DNA of 64,000 bases, from assembly GCA_949361645.1 (NCBI GenBank), contig OX442419.1, forward strand, positions 3,383,459 through 3,447,458, read 5' to 3'. This DNA is from Spongilla lacustris. Lineage: Eukaryota > Porifera > Demospongiae > Spongillida > Spongillidae. The notes under the pieces are model-generated. The model had not been told where the DNA came from and did not search any database. It saw only the letters and a program-made list of their open reading frames with translations. The number at the start of each line of letters is the position of its first letter. The first letter of the stretch is position 1. Below, in pieces: positions 55,547 to 64,000 of this stretch. The translations under genes were made by a program, and so were the position numbers.

Positions 55547-58500
55547 TGTCAAGGAAAATGTGTGGGAGGAAGCAGGGTGTGACTCCCTGGAATCACCGGT
55601 ACGCAAATTGGTTACAGCAAATGGACAGGAAATGGAGCTGGCTGGACAAGGTGAGGTGGAAATGAAAATCGGCGATCTGACAATAAGGCATGTTGTCTTG
55701 GTTACTAAAACTTTAACTCACGATTGCCTCTTGGGAGCTGATTTTCTTACAGCTCACGGTTGTGTAGTTGATCTGCAGCGCAATGTGGTGCTTATTGCAG
55801 GGAAAGCTGTGCCACTTGCATGTAAGTCTAATGCAGATGAGAACAGGGTGTGTCATGTAACTGTGGCCGACACAGTACAGGTTCCAGCAAGCTGTGAGTT
55901 ACACATTAGTTCTAGAGTTGCCACAAACCCTAAGGAAATATTGAGTGGTGACGTTCTATTTGAACCAAGAAAAGACTTCATGGAAAGTCATGGGCTAGCA
56001 GTAGCCCATGCTGTTATGCAAACAGGAAATGATCTTATTGTTGTACAGGTTCTGAATCCTCACCGGATGCCAGTGGTGTTGAGAAAAGGTGAAAAGATAG
56101 GATGCTTAAAGCCACTTCAAGATGTATGCAGCATAGAGCTGATTGATGAGAAAGGACAAAAGAATTCTCAGCGTAGGCGGGCCCTCGGGGATGCCATTGA
56201 TCAACTAGTCTCTGCTGCTAATAACATTTCTGACTCAGACAAATGGAAACTGAGGGACCTGTTGTCACAATTTGGTGATGTCATCTCTACCAGAGATAGG
56301 GATCTGGGAAAAACCAGCATGGTATTCCATACAATTGACACAGGGGATTCGGTGCCTGTACGCCAGGCAGCTAGAAGACTTCCATACTCTCAACGTAATG
56401 AGGTACGTGAACTATTGGAAGATATGTTGGGTAGAGAAATTATAGAGCCCAGTAAAAGTGCATGGTCTTCTCCAGTTGTCTTGGTTAAGAAAAAGGATGG
56501 GTCAACACGTTTTTGTGTAGATTTTCGGAAGCTCAATGGGGTCACTCGGAAGGATGCCCAGCCATTGCCTAGAATTGATGATACATTAGACACACTTGGG
56601 CAAGCATGCTTATTTTCAACTCTAGATTTGGCTAGTGAATACTGGCAGGTTCAGGTAGACCCAAAGGACCAAGAAAAAACTGCTTTTGTCACCCCCTTTG
56701 GTTTGTATCAATTTAGGGTGATGCCTTTTGCCCAGGGCTGCAACATTTCAACGACTCATGGAGCATGTTTTATCAGGTCTCCATTGGTCCATTTGCTTAG
56801 TCTATCTAGACGACATAATAGTTTTTGGGAAATCTGTGGAGGAGCATCTAGATCATCTAAGAGAAGTACTAACCCGTTTGCAAAATGCCGGGTTAAAAAT
56901 TAAGCCATCAAAGTGTCACCTGATGCAGACAAGAGTTCGGTATCTGGGTCACATAGTTTCTAGCAAAGGGATAGAAACTGACCCTGAGAAGGTTCGCTGT
57001 GTATCAGATTGGCCTACCCCAACCGATCAAAGATCCCTGAAGCAGTTCATGGGCTTAGCCTCATTACAGACGTTTTGTTCGGGGGTTTTGCACAGGTTGC
57101 AGCACCATTGAATGCACTTACAGAGAAAACAAAAACATGGGAGTGGACAGCTGAGTGCAATGGTGCATTTTTGGAACTTAAAAAGCGATTGGTCTCAGCC
57201 CCCATTCTTGTCATGCCATGTTTCAACCACAAGTTTATTTTAGACACAGATGCTAGTGGTGAGGGACTTGGAGCTGTGCTGTTGCAGTCAGTTGATGGGC
57301 AGGAAAGAGTGGTTGCTTATGCCAGCAAGACCCTTTCAAAGACAGAGCGTAGGTACTGTGCCACTAGATGTGAGCTGTTGGCGGTGGTGTGGGCAACACA
57401 ACACTTCCGACCATACCTGTATGGGTGCAGTTTCCTCTTACGAAGTGATCATAGTGCCTTACAATGGTTACACAGTTTTAAGGAGCCGGAAGGGCAAGTT
57501 GCAAGGTGGCTTGAACGGTTAGCTGAGTATAATTACAGGGTAGAGCATAGGCCAGGGAGACAGCATTCAAATGCAGATTCATTGTCTCGGTTGCCGTGTA
57601 AGCAATGTGGGTTAGCTATTGTGAATGAAAGCAGTTGTGCCGTGCTCACTCAAGATACCTCAGCTGGATTTATACCGGTGTGGACGCAGGAGGAAATCAA
57701 GAACTTCCAAAGAGAGGATGATAACCTCTTGCAGGTCATAAGGTGGGTTGAAACTGATTTTCCATCTTCTTCCCCCAAATTACACAGCTTGCAGACCTTG
57801 TGGGCACAGAGAGATTACCTACTCCTCCAGGACGAGGTTCTGTATCGCCAATGGGAGGATGAGCACATAAGAAGCTGCAGCTTGTTCTACCAGCATCGTT
57901 GGTACCCCAGGTTCTGGCTGGACTGCATGACTCACCTGTTGGTGGTCACCTGGGCGCAAAGAAAACATTGGATAAGGTTCGAACTCGCTTTTATTGGCCT
58001 AATCAGAGGAATGATGTTCAGTTGTGGTGTGCTAGTTGTGCAAAGTGTTGTTCTAGAAAAACGCCATTGGTAGTCAGAGCACCATTGCAGTTAGATAACT
58101 CAGTGTCCAGACCATTGCAGCGGGTAGCCATGGTATCCTAGTGATAGGAGACTATTTTACAAGGTGGAAAGAGGCATGCCCAATGAAAGATATGAATGCT
58201 TTGACAGTGGCCCAAATATTTGTACATGAATTCATTTGTCATATGGGAATACCTGATGTAATTCATACTGACCAGGGTAGGAATTTTGAAAGTGCTGTTG
58301 TGAAAGGAATTTGCAATTTATTGGGAATAAAGAAAACAAGGACAACACCCTACCATCTACAATCAGATGGCATGATTGAACGTTTTAATAGAACGTTATT
58401 GAGCATGCTAAGTATTGCTGTGGAGCACGATGAGCATGGCTGGGATTAGCAATTGCCTCTTTTGATGTTTGCATACAGAACCAGTACTCATGAAACCACA

Positions 58501-59239
58501 GGAGCCACTCCATTTGAATTGATGTATGGTCGTGAAGCACAGTTACCTGAAGATCTTATGTTCCATATTCCAGCAACAGTTGACACGAGCACTTCCCCTG
58601 GCGAGTATTTAAGTCACCTTAAGACACGATTGGAAGCTGCCTACAAGCTGGTAAGGGCACATGCCAATAAACAGCAAATGCGTCAAGGGGATAATTACAA
58701 TCGAACTGTAAAGGGTAAACCTTTTCAAGTGAGTGATTTGGTATTGTTGCATTGCCCCCATGTTCCAAAAGGTATGTCACGTAAGATGCACAAACCATGG
58801 AAAAGTCCATTTAAGGTCAAAACTGTGTTAGGACCTGTAACTTATCGTATTGTCAATTGTGAGCATCCTCGCAAAAGATTGGTGGTGCATAATAATCGTC
58901 TGAAGCCTTTTATTGCTAGGGAGAGCACAGATGAAGGAGAAATGAATAAAGAGATTTCAGATCGTGAGACCACGTAACAGCAACAAGATGACTGAGGAGG
59001 AAGAGGACTGGGAACTACCACTTCAGCCAAATGCCCCGGCTGAACCAGAAGTACATCACCAGGAGCCACCAGTGAATTTGGAGCTACCACCCGAATTGCA
59101 GCAAAACATTCAACCTCCTGGTATCCCTCCTGCAGAAGGACTGAGGAGATCTGGAAGGATCAGACGCCCACCCTCAAGATATGGAGATCCAGTATCATTT
59201 CCAGATTGTTTTGAGTGTGAGGACACACTACAAATATAG
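55547..59239 (+). pseudogene. RTE2 pol: protease, RT, RNase H, integrase, tail (inactivated)
   Basis: Fragments in order: protease rest (CLLGADFLTAHGC), RT (FSTLDLASEYWQVQ), frame change at about 56728, RT palm (LVYLDDIIVFG), frame change near 57060, RNase H (FILDTDASGEG; RSDHSALQW; NADSLSRL), frame change near 57900, integrase zinc finger (HDSPVGGHLGA; CASCAKC), a stop at 58139-58141 where about 30 residues including the first catalytic Asp are missing, core rest (HTDQGRNFE; SDGMIERFNRT), TAG at 58447-58449, and tail (RRSGRIRRPPSRYG). Not able to encode its own integration. Confidence 0.9.
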
Positions 59240-59249
59240 GGGGGAGAAA
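59238..59249 (+). promoter_or_regulatory. RTE2 polypurine tract
   Basis: AGGGGGGAGAAA lies directly before the 3' LTR: the usual primer for plus-strand DNA. It overlaps the pol stop codon (59237-59239). Confidence 0.9.
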
Positions 59250-59442
59250 TGTAACGTGCAAGTACAAAGGGCTCCAGACAGTCTAGTCATCAGCTGAGAA
59301 CTTTGCATGATACTTGCACGTGTATATGTGACGTAGTGTTTTAGTGTATATATTGTGCTGTAATTGTATCCTTGAGTGTTATCTGCCAACGTGATTTACT
59401 GCATATTGGTGAACCTCACGTCTCCTTAGCGCAGGCGCTACA
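59250..59442 (+). repeat. RTE2 3' LTR
   Basis: 193 bp; compared with the 5' LTR it lacks ATGTAC near 59313 and one A, and has GCAGG for GCGGG near the end. Confidence 0.95.
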
Positions 59443-59658
59443 TTAATATTCTTTTGCTAGTTATAGTGGAGGTTTATGAAGTTTACAATTGTAGCTGAAG
59501 TAAATAACTTCATGGCAAAGAATGAGAATGTGTCCAATTAAAAAAGAAATCTTGGGAAAAATGTCAAGAAACTGCTAATGATGGTATAATTGTAGAAGAG
59601 CATACATATAGTACCTTCATTATGCAAGTGATTGGACCTATATACTGATGCTAAAATG

Positions 59659-59771
<113 letters not shown>

Positions 59772-59849
59772 ATGTTTTCAAACACATGATTGGAATATTA
59801 GCTACTTACAATAAAATGATGGTGCTGTTGTGGGTGCATCGCATGTGCC

Positions 59850-59995
59850 CCACTGGTGTCCTGCTCTCCATGGACGGCCATAGCTGCCAGGGTGAGTGCG
59901 TAATGGTCTGGGCACCCCTTACCTGAGGGTCTGGGCACCCCTTTCCTTAGCTGCCAGGGTGTGTACACAATGGTCTGGGCACCTCTTTCTTTACT
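59850..59995. repeat. short GGTCTGGGCACCCCTT repeats at the unit D breakpoint
   Basis: Three GGTCTGGGCACC(C/T)CTT copies and paired AGCTGCCAGGGTG motifs follow the point where the Ig/FN3 copy 3 similarity ends. Confidence 0.7.
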
Positions 59996-60132
59996 GTACA
60001 TCTATATGTCCAATGCCAATTACATCATTGTCAATTTTATGTTTTGAATTGAGACTCAGTAAAAAAGACAATTATTTATTCTCCTTACTCCTCTCCTCTC
60101 CTCTCTCCTCTCCTCTCCCTGAACTCCTGAAG

Positions 60133-60317
60133 ACATCAAAACGTTCATTGTTTTCACATATCGTGTCGGCATCAGGCGTGTATCTCTGGACGTTCCAGAA
60201 CTTGTCTCTGATCCACTCCCGGTGTACAACCTGTCGGCAGCCGCTGGTTTGGCCTGGGACCACCCCACCAACTCACTATTCTGGGCAGACAAGTTAATTT
60301 ACGTGGCTAATCTCAAT
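60133..60317 (+). CDS. LRP-like YWTD propeller exon (lone, fifth unit)
   Basis: Between acceptor GAAG and donor GTGAGT one frame is open and reads FIVFTYRVGIRRVSLDVPE, then AAAGLAWDHPTNSLFWADK, then IYVANLN. These are LDL-receptor class B (YWTD) blades; FWAD takes the place of YWTD. It lies where a new unit would be expected after unit D and probably precedes the type of exon seen at 24153-24496. No partner exon follows: the (CCAG)n satellite and a different gene come next, so it is a fragment or the start of a disrupted copy. Confidence 0.65.
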
Positions 60318-60433
60318 GTGAGTACTATAGGCAGGGGGCCCCTCCTCCCTTTCCTCATGGCTAGGCCTTCAAGGAGTAACAGACAACAGAAATTGATCAG
60401 CTTCACTGTGTCTTTCGTGTGTTTAAGTTATTT

Positions 60434-61053
<620 letters not shown>

Positions 61054-61200
61054 GAGTATAAATAAAGTGTGGAGTATTCATTTAATTTTTCCCATAAACA
61101 TTACTTACATGCACTTGCTTTAAAAATCTCTGAAATACTGTACAAATATAATGATGATTTAAAAAACAATTATAATCAACCACAGTTATAAAGTGGACTG

Positions 61201-61703
61201 TCATAAGCAGTTGGCAGTGAATGATTTGTATCTCTTTGTAGGACCAAAGAGACCAAAGCAGCAACATAGCTGATTTGTTTTGAACACACCATATTGACCT
61301 TCAACCATGACAGCAGTTTTTCTTTCAAATCTGAACATCTCCCACGAAGTATTATTTTTCTGTAGAGCTGCACCAAATGTGATGTTTGTTTCTTTAGCAG
61401 GAATGTCGTTGCATGTAAATGGCAAAGTTATTTCTATTGACTCCTGTACTTCTATTTCAGGAGAAACAAACACCCAGATGATTGGTGAAACAAGGAGCAG
61501 ATCAGGAGGTAGTTCAAAAAGTTCCTTCATTGCAGATTTTATTGCTCCAATTTCAATTGTGCTGTTGAATATCACTCTGGATGGCATGGAGACTGATATA
61601 TTGTGGGATCCTATAGCTATGGAAACTGTATAGCAATCTCCTATCTTATTACATTTATCAGCAGTTACAATTTGCACTGATTCACACAATATTTTAGCAT
61701 CAC
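61201..61703 (-). CDS. 3'-terminal exon with ZU5-like domain
   Basis: Minus strand: acceptor ATTGCAG at 61704-61710, then an open frame of 167 codons to the stop at 61201-61203. It starts DAKILCESVQIV. Its C-terminal half reads LLVSPIIWVFVSPEIEVQES, then IEITLPFTC and VMVEGQYGVFKTNQ, a pattern like ZU5 domains (SP-x-hydrophobic; I-x-LP; closing strands before a Cys/aromatic end). Three N-x-S/T sites suggest it could be extracellular instead, so the domain call is tentative. Upstream exons were not found in the window. Confidence 0.45.
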
Positions 61704-61710
61704 CTGCAAT

Positions 61711-62936
61711 TAAAATGACTCAAGTAAAAGACAATGTTCAAAAAGATTACCATTGCACACTAGTACAAAACTTAACAGAAATTAAAAAAAAAAGAGATAT
61801 ATGCATTATTAATGCAGCCCTTATCACAATATTCTCATTGAGTGGATGTATGTATATTTATCGCATAAACAGTAAGATACATTGTATAAAAACACTGGAT
61901 TGAAGTATATACCCGTATAACACATGAAATGGTAGCAATTTAAAATAAATGAATGTTATACCTTTTGTGCATTGATTGGACCGCATCTGAAGTGACATAT
62001 AAGAAATGAAGACAATCATTATCACAAATAGCAAATAGGTATCCACACATCAAATGTTAATTTACAACATTTATATACAATCCTTTTTTAGCAGCGTCAA
62101 AAAATCTTTTTTGACTCTTTGCCAAAGAATGATTATGAGGAGGAAAAAAATCAATGATAAGAAAGGGTTAGATAATAGGATGGAAATGTGGATAAATTTG
62201 AAAGAGCACCTTTTCATTTGTGTACAGAATGTTGTTCGTGTACAGAAATTAATAATACACATAACAGTGAATTTGCAGCAGATTAAAACTATCAGTACAT
62301 GTATGTCATCTATCACTGCAATGGGTTTAATCATACGGAAGGTTGTTTATGAGATTAATTTATACCACAATCATCATTTACATGTAGTTATTACAAATAA
62401 AAAACACAGCTACATTATACATCATACTTATCTGTGAAGTGCCTTTAATAATAATAGCAATTCTACCAGATCCATTGGTGGATCTCCTTTTCTGTCATTA
62501 TCATGAAGGCATGTCCTTTCTGGCATTAGTTAATTAACTAATATACTATTTGCAATTTTGCAAGTAGGCCATATTATGTTACTTTGTATTCAAAGTTAAG
62601 GCCACTATGCATTAATTTGTATTTTTTAAGATGCATGTATGTATACACAATGAGGTCAGAATTATTTTGATGTCAATTCTAATGACCAAAATCGAGCTTA
62701 CATATTCTAATGAACTTATGTTGTAAAAATGTGCAAGCAGTTGTTTGAGTATTATAAAATGCATATTACCCAATTTGCTACCAGGTTCTCTTCATTTGAA
62801 GATGCATGGATTCCTAAATTAGTGTACTAGTAGTTGTGCCATTTAACGTGAGAGGTGATATAATCATTTAGGTACATAATATAATGTACATCCTACGATA
62901 GTACCAATGAGCATTGCTTAAGGTTATATGGGACAG
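61711..62936. other. AT-rich non-coding sequence, probably intron of the ZU5-like gene
   Basis: Only short frames; no exon with clear splice signals was recognised. Confidence 0.4.
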
Positions 62937-63333
62937 TGTCCAGCGTGGGGTTATAATTTATCACTATAAAAATTGCACGTTATACTAAACAACACATCTT
63001 CGCAACAGTACAACCTTTTCCTTTCAAATTTCGTACACTTGTTCCTACATCGTCTCTCTATGTTATTGTGACGGATACTATCCTGTCTATACAACCTATA
63101 CATCGAACGCGTAGTACTGTGCCGCAGAGCAATGATCAGCAATTCACCTACACCAAAAGATATTTATTTGTAAATGTGCTTGCATTATATACTGACTCAC
63201 AAAGACACAAAGCAACAATGCACTCAATAATGGTCAGGCTAGCGGCCCCCGAAAAGGTGGCGCAGCCCCGGCGCCTGCCCAATAGTCCACAATAGAGCCA
63301 GTACGGATATAAACGGGTACCCAGATCCTCACA
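62937..63333 (-). repeat. putative 3' LTR of a third gypsy-type element (RTE3)
   Basis: In minus orientation it starts TGTGAGGATCTGGG directly after a polypurine stretch (AAGGTGGAGGGAG, about 63334-63346) and could end CACGCTGGACA. Inside are AGTATATAATGC and, shortly after, AATAAATA, fitting a promoter and poly(A) signal. The partner LTR would lie beyond the window, so the ends are inferred. Confidence 0.45.
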
Positions 63334-64000
63334 CTCCCTCCACCTTATCTGAAGGCTGACCCTCAGATGATCGCATTGGTAGGGAACCTCGGGAGAGGGC
63401 ATCTGCATTTCCATTTAATTTTCCTGACCGGTGTTCCACCTCGAACTGGTAGGGTTGGAGGAAAACGTACCATCGGTTCAGCCGTGGGTTGTTATCCTTC
63501 ATGGTGTTTAGCCATTTGAGTGCCTTATGATCTGTCACCACAGTGAATTTGGCTCCCACAAGGTAGACTCTAAAGTTCTGAATTGCAGCCTTGATTGACA
63601 AGCACTCCTTTTCTATCGTGGCATAGTTTTTCTCCCTTGGTGCCAGTTTTTGGCTGTAATAAGCCACAGGGTGTTCTTCTCCAGATGCATCCATCTGGCT
63701 AAGTACAGCTCCAATTCCACAGTCAGAGGCATCTGATTCAGTCTGCAGGATGAAGGGAGCCCCAAAGTTGGGAGTTCGAAGAACAGGGGCACTACATAAC
63801 AGTATCGTCAACTCCTTGAAAACTTTCTCGCACTCTGAATCCCATTCAACCTGAGTTGGAGCTGCATTCCGCGTAAGGTCGGTCAGAGGGGCTACTAAAC
63901 TAGCATAGTAGGCAATAAACTTCCAGTAGTAGCTCGTAAGTCCTAGAAATGAGCGCACATCCTACTTAGTGAGTGGGACTGGAAGGCTCTTCACAGCTTC
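63327..64000 (-). CDS. RTE3 pol C-terminus: RT thumb and RNase H (partial)
   Basis: The open frame reads on the minus strand from 63958 and in broken form from the window edge: FLGLTSYYWKFIAYYA (RT connection), FILQTESDASDCGIGAVLSQ (RNase H; the usual QTDASD carries extra residues), TVVTDHKALKWL, HRSGKLNGNADALSRG, then a stop only 17 residues later. RT and RNase H of the gypsy superfamily are clear. No integrase follows; the frame stops at the putative LTR. Confidence 0.85.

Larger units (their letters stand above)
54304..59442 (+). mobile_element. Ty3/gypsy LTR retrotransposon RTE2
   Basis: LTRs 54304-54503 and 59250-59442 (TG..CA) are flanked by the 4-bp duplication TTAA (54300-54303, 59443-59446). 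The intron sequence of copies 1 and 2 (GAGTGTTAATATTC) is the empty site. Interior on the plus strand: gag then pol. It lies in the intron between the membrane and stalk exons of Ig/FN3 copy 3, 461 bp from RTE1, with their 5' ends facing each other. LTRs differ by one substitution and two gaps (6 and 1 bp). Confidence 0.95.

Noticed and set aside
48524..59442. Retroviral env gene in RTE1 or RTE2
   Set aside because: After the integrase tail both elements run straight into polypurine/LTR sequence, with no further frame with signal peptide or membrane helix.

Overview
The window is nuclear DNA of an invertebrate animal. My best guess is a demosponge. The genes are split by short GT-AG introns, the sequence is AT-rich and full of TACATGTA motifs, satellites and transposons, and the cell-surface protein types (YWTD-EGF receptors, Ig/FN3 receptors, and a beta-helix protein fused to a multi-pass membrane domain) are ones I associate with sponges. 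No prokaryotic operon, CRISPR array, rRNA or tRNA gene was recognised.

Layout. The backbone is a segmental duplication. Each unit carries the 3' half of a plus-strand LRP-like receptor gene (YWTD propeller exon, EGF exon, Pro/Ser stalk, 23-nt microexon, membrane exon, SH3-ligand-like tail). This is followed, tail to tail, by a minus-strand Ig/fibronectin-III type receptor whose tail has NPxY and YDYV motifs. Unit A is at 1-10182, unit B at 13261-20614, unit C at about 24130-27455 (LRP part only, decayed) and unit D at 45436-59838 (both genes decayed). A lone YWTD exon at 60133-60317 is probably the start of a fifth unit. Only the unit A Ig/FN3 gene looks complete. The other copies are cut at the window edge, 5'-truncated, frameshifted or carry lost splice sites.

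Between units A and B (10286-12935) lies a cluster of foldback repeats holding a hAT-like MITE with an 8-bp target duplication. The spacer of unit A holds a second MITE (433 bp, 10-bp target duplication), and units B and D show the empty site. From 27.4 to 45.4 kb the duplication is interrupted by satellite arrays, a decayed gypsy pol (33.3-35.2 kb), one large nearly intron-free gene (36614-40277, beta-helix ectodomain plus 7-8 membrane segments), a LINE 3' end (40.9-41.6 kb) and a gypsy tail fragment (42.4 kb).

In unit D two Ty3/gypsy retrotransposons sit back to back in introns of the decayed Ig/FN3 gene: 48524-53842 (minus, Ser-type primer site) and 54304-59442 (plus, Leu-type primer site, TTAA target duplication). 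Both have nearly identical LTRs but several disabling lesions in pol. A further gypsy-type element enters from the right edge (62937-64000, minus).

How the genes may work together is inference: two single-pass receptors of different architecture duplicated as a convergent pair, with tails that diversify by short internal repeats, resemble a recognition or adhesion receptor cluster. Nothing in the sequence proves a ligand or a partnership.
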